Shown: positions 43,871 to 52,571 of the stretch, one piece after another | Position numbering within the stretch: the stretch's first letter is position 1 | Layout: the number at the start of each line of letters is the position of its first letter | DNA from: Enterobacter kobei | GTDB taxonomy: Bacteria; Pseudomonadota; Gammaproteobacteria; Enterobacterales; Enterobacteriaceae | DNA length: 64,000 nucleotides | Reading direction: 5' to 3' | NCBI RefSeq assembly: GCF_018323985.1 | Contig: NZ_AP024590.1 | Location: forward strand, 1,550,001-1,614,000 | Notes under the pieces: generated by a model | What the model was told of the DNA's origin: nothing | What the model saw: the letters and a program-made list of their open reading frames with translations, nothing else | The model's database searches: none | Program-made: the position numbers and the translations under genes

Positions 43871-44980
43871 ATGAACTCGCAATCCCAGGCCAAATCCCCG
43901 GAAGCCTTGCGCGCAATAGTTGTCGGCACCCTGGCAAATTTCCAGCACCCCACGCTGACGCATAATCTCACCGCCCTGAAGGCCGTTCACCACGTCGCCT
44001 GGCTTGATGACACCCTGCACATCGAACTGCTGATGCCATTCCCGTGGCGCAGCGCGTTTGAAGAGCTGAAAGAGCAGTGCAGCGCCGAGCTGCTGCGCAT
44101 CACCAGCGCGAAAGCCATCGACTGGAAGCTGTCGCACAACGTCGCCACCTTAAAACGCGTGAAAAATCAGCCGGGCATTAACGGCGTGAAAAATATCATC
44201 GCGGTCACTTCCGGTAAGGGCGGGGTAGGGAAATCCTCTACCGCGGTCAACCTGGCGCTGGCGCTGGCGGCGGAAGGATCGAAAGTCGGTATTCTCGACG
44301 CGGATATTTACGGTCCGTCGATCCCGACGATGCTGGGTGCCGAAGGTGAACGTCCGACATCGCCGGATGGCACGCACATGGCACCGATCATGGCGCATGG
44401 CCTTGCCACCAACTCCATTGGCTATCTGGTCACCGACGAGAACGCCATGGTGTGGCGCGGGCCGATGGCCAGCAAAGCGCTGCTGCAACTGTTGCAGGAA
44501 TCCCTGTGGCCGGATCTCGATTATCTGGTGCTGGATATGCCGCCGGGTACCGGTGACATTCAGCTGACGCTGGCGCAGAACGTGCCGGTGACCGGCGCGG
44601 TGGTCGTCACTACGCCGCAGGATATCGCGCTGATCGATGCGAAAAAAGGCATCGTGATGTTCGAGAAAGTTGAAGTGCCGGTGCTGGGCATCGTGGAAAA
44701 CATGAGCGTGCATATTTGCAGCAACTGCGGTCACCAGGAACCGATCTTCGGCACCGGTGGCGCAGAGAAGCTGGCAGAGCAGTATCACACCCAGCTTCTC
44801 GGTCAGATGCCGCTGCACATCAGCCTGCGTGAAGATCTGGATAACGGCACGCCGACCGTGGTGAGTCGCCCGGACAGTGAGTTTACGGCGATGTACCGTA
44901 AGCTGGCAGGACGTGTAGCCGCGCAGCTGTACTGGCAGGGGGACGTTATCCCCGCCGAGATCGCATTCCGTGCGCTATAA
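43871..44980 (+). CDS. mrp: Mrp (ApbC), iron-sulfur cluster carrier ATPase
   Basis: 369 residues: an N-terminal MIP18-like (DUF59) domain to about residue 90 and a deviant Walker A P-loop ATPase domain with AVTSGKGGVGKSSTAVNLAL, LVLDMPPGTGDIQLTLAQ, and a CxxC-type motif in HICSNCGHQEPIFG, which binds the Fe-S cluster at the dimer interface. It delivers Fe-S clusters to apo-proteins. ATG at 43871 after AAAGGAGTCGGG. It is divergent from metG and ends at a terminator. Confidence 0.96.
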   Translation: MNSQSQAKSPEALRAIVVGTLANFQHPTLTHNLTALKAVHHVAWLDDTLHIELLMPFPWRSAFEELKEQCSAELLRITSAKAIDWKLSHNVATLKRVKNQPGINGVKNIIAVTSGKGGVGKSSTAVNLALALAAEGSKVGILDADIYGPSIPTMLGAEGERPTSPDGTHMAPIMAHGLATNSIGYLVTDENAMVWRGPMASKALLQLLQESLWPDLDYLVLDMPPGTGDIQLTLAQNVPVTGAVVVTTPQDIALIDAKKGIVMFEKVEVPVLGIVENMSVHICSNCGHQEPIFGTGGAEKLAEQYHTQLLGQMPLHISLREDLDNGTPTVVSRPDSEFTAMYRKLAGRVAAQLYWQGDVIPAEIAFRAL

Positions 44981-44986
44981 AAACAA

Positions 44987-45012
44987 AACCCCTCGCCATC
45001 CGGTGAGGGGTT
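44987..45012 (+). terminator. mrp terminator
   Basis: AACCCCTCGCC-ATCC-GGTGAGGGGTT, a stem of 11 pairs with one G-T pair, ending TTCTTG. It lies between mrp and the convergent acetyltransferase gene and may serve both. Confidence 0.8.
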
Positions 45013-45023
45013 CTTGCCGATCG

Positions 45024-45449
45024 TCAGCGTAGCCGGTAGTGCAGCAGCACATATTCCCCTTCCGGCGACTCGCCTTTTGCTTCAACATGCCAACCGTGAC
45101 GCTGATAAAACGCCAGCGCCGCCTTGTTCTTCGCCAGACATTTCAGCGCGCCGGTGCTGGTAAATTCCGACTGCACCTTATCCAGCAACGCGCTGCCGAC
45201 GCCTTTTCCCTGCCACGCCGGATCCACAAACAGGTTGTGCAGAAAATTATTGCTCACCGAGACGGAGGCAAATCCCAGCCGGTGACCGTCCTCTTCCGCA
45301 ACCCAGATGTGCTCGTCCAGGGTGGCGGCATCGAAATCTTCCAGTTGCCACTCTTCGCCATCAAGCCATGTCCAGCTATGGCGGCGGGCCTGCAAATAAA
45401 GCGTGCGTAAAAAAGGGCGATCGCTCTCTGTCCCGTTACGAATGTGCAT
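45024..45449 (-). CDS. GNAT-family N-acetyltransferase
   Basis: 141 residues, compact GNAT fold: IRNGTESDRPFLRTLYLQAR at the N-terminus, an acetyl-CoA loop in FVDPAWQGKGVGSALLDKVQ and the C-terminal NKAALAFYQRHGW. Substrate unknown. The ATG follows GTTCAGGGATGAGAC. It lies just downstream of rcnB on the same strand (21-nt gap), so the two may share a transcript. K-12 has no gene here. Confidence 0.85.
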   Translation of the reverse strand: MHIRNGTESDRPFLRTLYLQARRHSWTWLDGEEWQLEDFDAATLDEHIWVAEEDGHRLGFASVSVSNNFLHNLFVDPAWQGKGVGSALLDKVQSEFTSTGALKCLAKNKAALAFYQRHGWHVEAKGESPEGEYVLLHYRLR

Positions 45450-45470
45450 GTCTCATCCCTGAACTGACCA

Positions 45471-45791
45471 TCAACGGTGGTAGAAAATCTCGCCGTCGTA
45501 AACTTTGAGGATCTTCCCTTCGGCATCGGTGATCAGCACGTAGTTGCCGCCCATATAGGTCCAGTGGCTACCGGCATCGGGGGCCGGCAGGTTACGCGCC
45601 TGCCACTGCTTAATGTTGTACTCATCGGTACGGTACATTTCCGGCACCGTATCGCCGGGTTTAAATTTGGTAAAGTCGGCAATAAATTCCTGAATTTCAT
45701 ATTTCTGAATACCGGTTCCCTGCGGTGCGGCAAGTACCGCGCCGGACGTCATCAGCAGCGCGCCCAGAAGTAACATTTTCGTCTTACCCAT
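45471..45791 (-). CDS. rcnB: RcnB, periplasmic nickel/cobalt homeostasis protein
   Basis: 106 residues: signal peptide (about 1-21, cut after VLA) and a RcnB domain with FKPGDTVPEMYRTDEYNIKQ and LPAPDAGSHWTYMGGNYVLI, nearly identical to K-12 RcnB there. In E. coli it moderates nickel and cobalt efflux with RcnA, under RcnR control. No rcnA or rcnR is found in this window, where K-12 has rcnR-rcnA-rcnB near thiM. ATG follows ACGGAGAGATT. Confidence 0.9.
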   Translation of the reverse strand: MGKTKMLLLGALLMTSGAVLAAPQGTGIQKYEIQEFIADFTKFKPGDTVPEMYRTDEYNIKQWQARNLPAPDAGSHWTYMGGNYVLITDAEGKILKVYDGEIFYHR

Positions 45792-45930
45792 AATCTCTCC
45801 GTTTTTGACAGGCGTTTTATTTTTATACCGCCCTCTGGTAAATCATGCGCGCTAACATTGCTGCGATTTATGACTGAAAGCAACAGCGCCTTGCTAAAAA
45901 GTGTAAGCAAACGCGGGGCAAAGCAGAAGC

Positions 45931-45957
45931 AGCGAAGCGCGTTAACCGCGCTTCGCT
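45931..45957. terminator. Strong hairpin between the alcohol dehydrogenase and rcnB
   Basis: AGCGAAGCGCG-TTAAC-CGCGCTTCGCT, an 11-bp perfect stem, 36 nt after the end of the dehydrogenase gene on the minus strand. The following sequence is not a T run. A termination or stabilising role for that gene is likely. Confidence 0.6.
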
Positions 45958-45992
45958 TTCATCGGGGAAAGGCTTTTGGGAAGATTCCTGGC

Positions 45993-47000
45993 TCAGAAAC
46001 CTTCGAGGACGATCTTGCCGACCGCACGCTGTGTCTCGATAAGCTTATGCGCTTTACGCAGATTTTCGGCATTAATCGCGCCGCCGTGCTCGCCGAGCGT
46101 GGTTTTAATAACGCCGCTGTCGATAAGCGATGCCACACGGGTCAGCAGGTGATGCTGTTCGATCATGTCCGTGGTTTCGAACATCGAGCGGGTAAACATA
46201 AATTCCCAGTGCAGGGAGATGCTTTTGGCTTTCAGCGGACGGGCGTCCAGGCTGTCGGGATCGTCGATCAGCGCCAGCTTACCCTGCGGGATCAGCGCAT
46301 CAATCAGCTGCTGATAGTGATCGCTGGTATTGGTCAGGCTGGCGACGTGGGTCACCTGTTTAATGCCGATACGTGCCAGCTCCTCGCCGAGCGGTTTGCT
46401 GTGGTCAATCACATGATGCGCGCCGCGATCGCGCACCCACTGCTGGCTTTCCGGACGTGAAGCCGTGCCAATCACCGTCATTTTGGTCAGCTTACGCGCC
46501 AGCTGGGTGAGGATGGAACCCACGCCGCCCGCCGCGCCAACGATCAGCAGCACATCGCCCTCGTTGCCGTTTTCCGTGACGCCGAGACGATCGAACAGCA
46601 TTTCCCATGCGGTTATGGCGGTCAGCGGCAGCGCCGCCGCAGAGGCGTTATCCAGCGAGGCGGGCTTGTGCGCCACGATGCGCTCATCCACTAACTGATA
46701 CTCCGCGTTGCTGCCCGGACGGGTCAGCGCCCCGGCGTACCAGACGGTATCCCCTGGCGCAAACAGCGTCACCGCATCGCCCACTTCAGTGACGACGCCA
46801 ACCGCATCCCAGCCGAGGATCCGCGGTTCGTCAGCGTCGAACCCGGCACGCACTTTGGTATCCACCGGGTTTACGGAAATGGCGTTGACCTGCACCAGCA
46901 GATCGTGACCGCTGGCGACCGGCTTGTCGATGTCGATATCACGCAGAAAGTCGAGGTTGCTGCCGTTACGGGCGGCGGCGGTGATGGCGATTGCTTTCAT
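45993..47000 (-). CDS. Zinc-independent alcohol dehydrogenase/quinone oxidoreductase-like (MDR, ZADH group)
   Basis: 335 residues of the medium-chain dehydrogenase/reductase superfamily: GroES-like N-terminus (VQVNAISVNPVDTKVRAG), ILGWDAVGVV, and a Rossmann NADPH-binding motif GAAGGVGSILTQLARKL. It lacks the catalytic and structural zinc cysteines, so it should be a quinone or enal reductase of the YhdH/ZADH type. ATG at 47000 with GGAG five nt upstream; the upstream in-frame extension is leader. K-12 has no gene here. The substrate is unknown. Confidence 0.85.
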   Translation of the reverse strand: MKAIAITAAARNGSNLDFLRDIDIDKPVASGHDLLVQVNAISVNPVDTKVRAGFDADEPRILGWDAVGVVTEVGDAVTLFAPGDTVWYAGALTRPGSNAEYQLVDERIVAHKPASLDNASAAALPLTAITAWEMLFDRLGVTENGNEGDVLLIVGAAGGVGSILTQLARKLTKMTVIGTASRPESQQWVRDRGAHHVIDHSKPLGEELARIGIKQVTHVASLTNTSDHYQQLIDALIPQGKLALIDDPDSLDARPLKAKSISLHWEFMFTRSMFETTDMIEQHHLLTRVASLIDSGVIKTTLGEHGGAINAENLRKAHKLIETQRAVGKIVLEGF

Positions 47001-47111
47001 AACTACTCCATAGCGTTGAGCGAATAGTCTAAGCATAGCCGTCTCCCGGCGCGGGAAACACCCGATACGAAAAGCAGGAGTTATCCTCCGGGAGTGAAAA
47101 TCAGCCGGGTA

Positions 47112-47807
47112 TTACCCCTTTTCCGCACCAATAAGTTGTTGACTGATTTTCGCCTCCGGCATCATCGCCTTAAGCCCGGCGATCAATGCGTCTCCGGCCT
47201 CATGCAGCGCCGCCAGCGGCATCTCCGGCAGGCTTTCGAGGATGAACCACATCTGCGTGGCGCTGGCGTCCAGACGAGTACGCACACCCTGACGCCAGTT
47301 CCAGCGTCGGCAGGTTACGCCGGTATCGTCCCGCCAGATCACTTCACCCGGCTCCGGGCATTCCAGCACGATTTCCCCTTCTTTAACGGTATCGAAAGCC
47401 TCGCTGCCATCGGCGATGACCAGCCGCGGCTGACCGTGATAGGACGCGATATTTTCGGCGCCTACCGGGATCGCATACTGAATGCTGATGGCGTTATACA
47501 GATCAACCACCGGATCGATGGCGGGCAGGGTGCCATCGCGCAGTACGCGCTTACGTAATGCTTCCGCCGAGCAAGGGGTTCTTTTCGGCTTCGCGCCGAA
47601 GGCTTTAAAAACCGTACTCCAGGCGGCGAGATGCGCCACAGCCCAGGGGACATCCTGCGCGTTGATGGCCTGGCAGGCCCGTGCAAGCGCCTGGGCACCC
47701 ACTTCCGGATGAACCAGCGCGTCAGCTTCAACCACGATGCTCAGGGCGCGGAAACCGGGCGCAAGGGCCGCCACGGCGGGATCGATTGACGGTGTCACAG
47801 TTAACAT
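47112..47807 (-). CDS. B3/B4 tRNA-binding domain-containing protein
   Basis: 231 residues with the B3/B4 domain otherwise found in the phenylalanyl-tRNA synthetase beta chain: DLYNAISIQYAIPVGAENIA, CPEPGEVIWRDDTGVTCRRW and MWFILESLPEM. Free-standing B3/B4 proteins are thought to bind or edit mischarged tRNA or its amino acid, but the role of this group is not shown. It is divergent from an XRE-cupin regulator gene with a 43-bp gap, which suggests direct control. Confidence 0.82.
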   Translation of the reverse strand: MLTVTPSIDPAVAALAPGFRALSIVVEADALVHPEVGAQALARACQAINAQDVPWAVAHLAAWSTVFKAFGAKPKRTPCSAEALRKRVLRDGTLPAIDPVVDLYNAISIQYAIPVGAENIASYHGQPRLVIADGSEAFDTVKEGEIVLECPEPGEVIWRDDTGVTCRRWNWRQGVRTRLDASATQMWFILESLPEMPLAALHEAGDALIAGLKAMMPEAKISQQLIGAEKG

Positions 47808-47850
47808 TGGATAATCCTTTAATGACTATTTCAGACCATGCTAATGACCA

Positions 47851-48468
47851 GTGACCAAGAAAGTCAATATATTGACCGTTGAGGGGGCCGACGTCGACCG
47901 CGTGAGCGAAGCCCTCGCCGGACGCATCCGCGCCTTTCGTCAGCAGCAAAAACTGACGTTAGACACTCTGGCTCAGCGGGCGGGGATCAGTAAAGGCATG
48001 CTGGTGGAAATCGAAAAAGGCGCGGCCAACCCCAGCATCGCCATTCTCTGCAAAGTATCCGCCGCGATGGGCGTATCGGTGGCAGATATGGTTGATGTCG
48101 CCAGCAAGCCCAGCGTACATGTGATCGCCGAACATGAGATCCCAACACTGTGGACGGGTGAAAAAGGCGGCTCCGCGCGCCTGCTGGCGGGTACCAGCGG
48201 GCCGGATATGGTGGAACTCTGGCGCTGGGAGTTGTTCCCCGGTGAACGCTTTACCTCCCCGGGCCATCCGCAGGGCACGTTTGAGCTGTTTCACGTGGAG
48301 CAGGGACGCCTGACGCTAAAAATAGATGAACATGAATTCGTGCTGCTAAAAGGGCAGTCGGCGGTGGCAAAAACTGACGTGCCGCACCAGTATGCGAATG
48401 AGACAAAGACTAAGGTGATATTTACCATGACGGTCGCTGAGCTGGCCCGCAATCAGAACGTGGGTTAA
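47851..48468 (+). CDS. XRE-family regulator with C-terminal cupin domain
   Basis: 205 residues: HTH-3 domain at residues 22-75 (LTLDTLAQRAGISKGMLVEI) and a cupin sensor domain (about 105-190, FPGERFTSPGHPQGTFELF). The apparent start is GTG at 47851; no Shine-Dalgarno sequence is visible, and a start at the GTG at 47902 would still keep the HTH. It is divergent from the B3/B4 gene. Between them, TAATGAC occurs twice with 22-bp spacing (47820 and 47842), a possible operator. Confidence 0.83.
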   Translation: MTKKVNILTVEGADVDRVSEALAGRIRAFRQQQKLTLDTLAQRAGISKGMLVEIEKGAANPSIAILCKVSAAMGVSVADMVDVASKPSVHVIAEHEIPTLWTGEKGGSARLLAGTSGPDMVELWRWELFPGERFTSPGHPQGTFELFHVEQGRLTLKIDEHEFVLLKGQSAVAKTDVPHQYANETKTKVIFTMTVAELARNQNVG

Positions 48469-49263
48469 TCACGCCCCTTTAAATAACCGCGACATCTGGC
48501 CCGGCGTAACAGTAAACATTTCTTTAAAGCTATGGGTGAAATGGGACTGATCGGCAAAGTTAAGACCGGCGGCGATATCCGATAAGCTCAGCCCGCGTAA
48601 GATAAGATTTTTTGCGATCTTAAGCTTTTCCACTTTCAGCCAGGTAAAGGGCGGCAGGCCATAAGAGGCGGAAAAGATCCGCACCAGTTGCACAGCGCTG
48701 AGCCCGTACCGGGCGGAGAGATCGTGGAGCGACGGCGGGTCCAGCAGTTCCTCTTTCAGTTGTGCGGCAATCTTTGCCGCCAGCACCGCATCATGATCAA
48801 AGAGGATAAGTTTGCTGCGGCATCCGGTGCGTTGCAGCACCTTTTTTAATAATACCGACAGGTGCTCCAGGACTTCATCATCGGAATGCGCATACTCCAG
48901 GCAATATGCCCCGGTTTTAATAATATCCCCGGCAATATCCGGTGCGGTGAATACGCTCTTTCTGAATTCCTCGTCCTCAGGCAGGCCGGTGAGCTCGGCC
49001 AGAACCTGAGGCGGGATGTAAAAACTGTAATAAACCCAGTTATAAGGGGTGGGCGTGGCGGCCTGCACCTGACCGGGATTATAAACGGTAATATCCGCAA
49101 TGCTGGCTTCAGAACGTTTACCGTCGAGCCAGATTTTCTCCCTGCCAGCCAGGTTTGCGCCGAGATAAAATTCGTCGTGGGAGTGCCTGGGAAAAACATG
49201 GTTGGTGCTATCGGAAAGCGTGATCTCAACCGTTCCTGTCTTCCGATACCCTGTGATAGCCAT
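48469..49263 (-). CDS. AraC-family transcriptional regulator
   Basis: 264 residues: N-terminal cupin-type ligand pocket (about 1-100, with HVFPRHSHDEFYLGANLAGR) and a C-terminal double HTH (about 165-262, with LRGLSLSDIAAGLNFADQSH and FTHSFKEMFTVTPGQ). The start ATG at 49263 overlaps the end of the EamA gene by 38 nt, so it is translated from the same operon. Its stop abuts the stop of the XRE-cupin gene. It probably regulates the ATP-grasp/EamA operon in response to a small ligand, possibly the operon product. Confidence 0.85.
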   Translation of the reverse strand: MAITGYRKTGTVEITLSDSTNHVFPRHSHDEFYLGANLAGREKIWLDGKRSEASIADITVYNPGQVQAATPTPYNWVYYSFYIPPQVLAELTGLPEDEEFRKSVFTAPDIAGDIIKTGAYCLEYAHSDDEVLEHLSVLLKKVLQRTGCRSKLILFDHDAVLAAKIAAQLKEELLDPPSLHDLSARYGLSAVQLVRIFSASYGLPPFTWLKVEKLKIAKNLILRGLSLSDIAAGLNFADQSHFTHSFKEMFTVTPGQMSRLFKGA

Positions 49264-50188
49264 CGTTTACCCGTCCACTATGCTGGATGCGCCATACTTC
49301 TGCCGCCAGAGAAAAGAAACATATTAACAGAATGGCAACAAATGAGGACGCTGTCGGGGACAGTCGGGGATCGAAAATCTGAAAACCGAAGGTAAAGACC
49401 GGGCTGACAGAAATTAATACCATCACTCGCGATGGGGGTAAGGATTTTATGCCGTATTGCAGGCACCACAATGGAATAATCAACCCCAGCAGCGCCAGTA
49501 ACAACACCCCCGGAAAGAGGTTTTGCATATCGCTGTGCATATCCTGTCGCTGCAACGTGAATAACAGGGTGACAATGACGGTCAGATAAAAGCGGTGCGC
49601 CATAATGGATTCCGGGCGACACGCATTCTCACTCAGTTTTTTACTGAGAATATTCGAGAAAATGCTGAACAGGGCGCAGGCGACGGAAAGAACAATGCCG
49701 ATGGCCACTTCATTAATGGATAAATTATAGGTATTACGCCCCTCCTGGAGACTGATAATACCTAACCATAGTGAACTACAGGCGATGCCTGTCAGCAATA
49801 ACAGGCGGTACTCGCGTTTTTCCGTGCTGAAAAAGAAAGGCACGATCATAACCATTAATAGTGGTGCCACGCCGGTAATGATGGCTGAGGCGCTGGCCGG
49901 CTCTAAGTACTTTAAACAGTAAAAGAAGGTGATCCACGAACCCGCAGTGGTCACGTTAAGCGCCACCAGCGGCTTCCACGTACTCCAGGGGTGCAAATAT
50001 TCCTTTCTCTGTTTAAGCAGACAAAAAAGCTGAAAGAAAACCAGCACCGCAGAGAATACGATGCAGGTGACCATCATCGGATGAGCAGACTGTACCAGGA
50101 ATCCCGAATACACTTCCTTTCCTGCGTCCAGGAAGTTGTAAACGAAGACCATAATAAAACCAAACAGTGCACCACTATAATTATTCAT
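49226..50188 (-). CDS. EamA/DMT-family transporter
   Basis: 320 residues with ten hydrophobic helices and the duplicated EamA layout (first half ends near SLQEGRN, second begins near NEVAIGIVLSV). Motif YFLEPASASAIITG-like (LKYLEPASASAIITGVAPLL) is the family signature. Such carriers export amino acids, peptides or nucleosides. The ATG is 7 nt after the ATP-grasp stop, so the product of that ligase is the natural candidate cargo. Confidence 0.85.
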   Translation of the reverse strand: MNNYSGALFGFIMVFVYNFLDAGKEVYSGFLVQSAHPMMVTCIVFSAVLVFFQLFCLLKQRKEYLHPWSTWKPLVALNVTTAGSWITFFYCLKYLEPASASAIITGVAPLLMVMIVPFFFSTEKREYRLLLLTGIACSSLWLGIISLQEGRNTYNLSINEVAIGIVLSVACALFSIFSNILSKKLSENACRPESIMAHRFYLTVIVTLLFTLQRQDMHSDMQNLFPGVLLLALLGLIIPLWCLQYGIKSLPPSRVMVLISVSPVFTFGFQIFDPRLSPTASSFVAILLICFFSLAAEVWRIQHSGRVNDGYHRVSEDRNG

Positions 50189-50195
50189 AGTTATC

Positions 50196-51455
50196 TCAGG
50201 CTAATTCAAATAAGGCGCCGTTTTTTTCAAACGCTCTGATCTGCGCATAGTCTTCTTCGATCTGTTTCTGGCTTTCGTGGCACAGATAAATAATGCCCGG
50301 ATTGGTGAACAGATCGGTGGTGCGGTAAATTTTTTCACCTGCATCCGGGGTATGCATCACGCCATAAAAAGAGGGCAGTTGCGCGAGCAATTCCTGGCAA
50401 CGATTTTGTCTCACGACACCTTCTACGTCAGACGCCAGGGTAACGCAGTATAAGGATTTGCTTACCTGATAATGATGCCGTAGCCGGGAGGTGAAGCGTT
50501 GCGGATCGAGATAACGCTCCGCCGTTAAGGTGACATGGCTGTAACCTAAGGTTGCCACTACCGCGCTGTGCATAATCGTGCCCTGCATACGGGCTGCCGT
50601 CTCGATTAATACCGGCCCTTTAGCCGTCATCATTAATTCACTGTGCGACGGACCGTTTTTAATACCTAACAGCGTCAGTGCTTTTTGCATATAGGCAATT
50701 AAAGCATTCTGCTCTTCGCCCTGATACGGCAGCAGCACTTCTTTTTCACAAATCAGTGAGGCGTTTCTGACCTGTTTTTTATCGTCAGACCAGATTTCGC
50801 TGATCAGATGTTCGCCGTTAATACTGACGGCATTGACAATAAACTGGCGTCCAATTAATCGCTCCTGCAATAAAACTTCGCTGTTATGTAAACCCAGGCG
50901 GTTGGTTTTGCCGTGAATATCCGTGAAGGCTTCGTTCAGCTCTTCAAAATTGTGGCAAAAACGCACGCCATCGGCGCCAGCGCTGTCTACGGGTTTTACC
51001 ACTACCGGCCAGCAGGCGGAGGTTTTCACCCAGATCCAGGCATCTGCCAGCGAATCCGTCACCATTTGCGGGATAGAACGCAGCCCGCCCTGGCGCAACG
51101 CTTCCTGCATTTTGAATTTATTGCGGCGTAAGGGGCTGGTGGCATAATCATTGCCAGCGGTGCCTAATTCGGTAGAAAGAAAATCGGCAAGCTCCACGCC
51201 CGTTTCCGTGCCGGGAATAATCACGTCGGGGGCAAATAACGAGAGACATCGTGCCAGTTCCTGCATAGCTAAAATAGACGTCTCTTTTAAGATTAAATGC
51301 TGATCATAGGTCTGTGGACGATACGATAAAAGATAATCCTCCGGGATCACCGCATGGCTTTGAATATGAACGCAGCGCCAGCCCTTTTTCTTGAAAACAG
51401 GAGCCAGCTCTGCGCCTGTTGAATAGCCATCAACAATACAGATTGTTTTCGACAT
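50196..51455 (-). CDS. ATP-grasp enzyme, BacD-like L-amino acid ligase
   Basis: 419 residues. ATP-grasp motifs: VVVKPVDSAGADGVRF (about 151-166), EVLLQERLIGRQFIV (about 193-207) with the adenine-contacting Glu, and GPSHSEL (268-274) followed by VLIETAARMQG (282-292). The last block is the hallmark shared with BacD, the bacilysin ligase, and related L-amino acid ligases, with a Thr after it where BacD has a Trp. It should make a peptide bond from two free amino acids or a related acid, forming acyl phosphate. First gene of an operon with EamA and AraC genes. The start has GAGGG nearby. Confidence 0.82.
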   Translation of the reverse strand: MSKTICIVDGYSTGAELAPVFKKKGWRCVHIQSHAVIPEDYLLSYRPQTYDQHLILKETSILAMQELARCLSLFAPDVIIPGTETGVELADFLSTELGTAGNDYATSPLRRNKFKMQEALRQGGLRSIPQMVTDSLADAWIWVKTSACWPVVVKPVDSAGADGVRFCHNFEELNEAFTDIHGKTNRLGLHNSEVLLQERLIGRQFIVNAVSINGEHLISEIWSDDKKQVRNASLICEKEVLLPYQGEEQNALIAYMQKALTLLGIKNGPSHSELMMTAKGPVLIETAARMQGTIMHSAVVATLGYSHVTLTAERYLDPQRFTSRLRHHYQVSKSLYCVTLASDVEGVVRQNRCQELLAQLPSFYGVMHTPDAGEKIYRTTDLFTNPGIIYLCHESQKQIEEDYAQIRAFEKNGALFELA

Positions 51456-51656
51456 GTTATTTCCCTCTGGTGACGAGCAAATGTGCCTTTAATCTGGCAT
51501 GACAGAGAGTATTTATCTTGTACGGTATTTCAGGATGTGGTTAAGGAGTGAGCAGATTGTGGGCGTCCACGACGGGTCATCGTGATTTACAACCTTACCC
51601 GCTGTCAGTATTCTGTGTGGGATGGCAAACACAGCCTCAACAAATGATTTATCGAT

Positions 51657-51782
51657 GACTCGGGGTGCCCTTCTTTGTGAAGGCTGAGAAATACCCGTAC
51701 CACCTGATCTGGATAATGCCAGCGTAGGGAAGTCAGATGCCTCTGCCGGCGTCCCTTCTTCACAGCCTGGCAGGAGCAAAAA
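51657..51782 (+). promoter_or_regulatory. TPP riboswitch (THI element) and expression platform of thiM
   Basis: The aptamer spans 51657-51734. CGGGGTGCCCTTC, GGCTGAGAAATACCCGTACC and ACCTGATCTGGATAATGCCA are nearly identical to the E. coli thiM aptamer. After it, CTGCC (51743-51747) can pair with GGCAG (51769-51773) over the Shine-Dalgarno GGAG, a translational switch. Thiamine pyrophosphate binding is expected to block thiM translation. Bases 51456-51656 hold only the divergent promoters of thiM and the ATP-grasp operon as far as I can see. Confidence 0.93.
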
Positions 51783-52571
51783 ATGCAACCTGACCTGCTA
51801 AACCGGGCGCATGCCGCCACACTCTTACAGCATTTCCGCAGCCGTTCTCCCCTTGTTCACTGTATGACCAATGACGTGGTGCAATGCTTTACCGCCAGTG
51901 TTCTGCTGGCGCTGGGCGCGTCACCGGCGATGGTCATCGAGCCTGATGAGGCTGAGCAGTTCAGCGCTATCGCCGACGCGCTGCTGATTAACGTCGGCAC
52001 GCTCACGGCCGATCGCGCCGGGGCGATGCGTCGCGCCGTTATCAGCGCCGGCAAGGCGGACACCCCCTGGACGCTCGATCCCGTGGCCGTTGGCGGCCTG
52101 ACGTTCCGCACCGATTTTTGCCGGGAGCTGCTGGACCTGCGCCCGGCAGCCATTCGCGGCAACGCTTCGGAGATCCTCGCGCTGGCGGGGATGCAGGCGG
52201 GCGGGCGTGGCGTCGACACCACCGATCCTATCAGCGCGGCACTACCTGCTGCCGTGGCGCTGGCAAGTCAGACCGGCGCTGTCGTGGCGGTGAGCGGCGA
52301 GGTGGATCACATCACGGATGGCGAGCGTATGCTCGCGGTGCCAGGCGGCGATCTGCTGATGACGCGGGTGGTCGGTACCGGCTGTGCGCTGTCGGCGGTC
52401 GTGGCGGCAAGCTGTGCGCTGCCGGGTGATCGCCTGACCAACGTGGCGTCGGCCTGCTGCATCATGGCGCAGGCGGGCAGCCAGGCGGTAGCGGCAAGCC
52501 AGGGGCCGGGCTCTTTTGTTCCGGCATTTCTCGATGCGCTATATCGTCTGGACGGGGAGGCGCGGGTATGA
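51783..52571 (+). CDS. thiM: Hydroxyethylthiazole kinase
   Basis: 262 residues, the K-12 length. Phosphorylates 4-methyl-5-(2-hydroxyethyl)thiazole in thiamine salvage. Ribokinase-like motifs: SPLVHCMTNDVVQ near the N-terminus and the ATP/anion-hole Cys in VVGTGCALSAVVAA (residues about 195-210). The ATG follows CAGGAGCAAAAA. It is controlled by the TPP riboswitch, and its stop overlaps thiD. Confidence 0.96.
   Translation: MQPDLLNRAHAATLLQHFRSRSPLVHCMTNDVVQCFTASVLLALGASPAMVIEPDEAEQFSAIADALLINVGTLTADRAGAMRRAVISAGKADTPWTLDPVAVGGLTFRTDFCRELLDLRPAAIRGNASEILALAGMQAGGRGVDTTDPISAALPAAVALASQTGAVVAVSGEVDHITDGERMLAVPGGDLLMTRVVGTGCALSAVVAASCALPGDRLTNVASACCIMAQAGSQAVAASQGPGSFVPAFLDALYRLDGEARV

Noticed and set aside
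45471..51455. The mrp-thiM accessory block as a genomic island
   Set aside because: No integrase, tRNA target, direct repeat or insertion sequence is visible at either end, so I describe it as accessory only.
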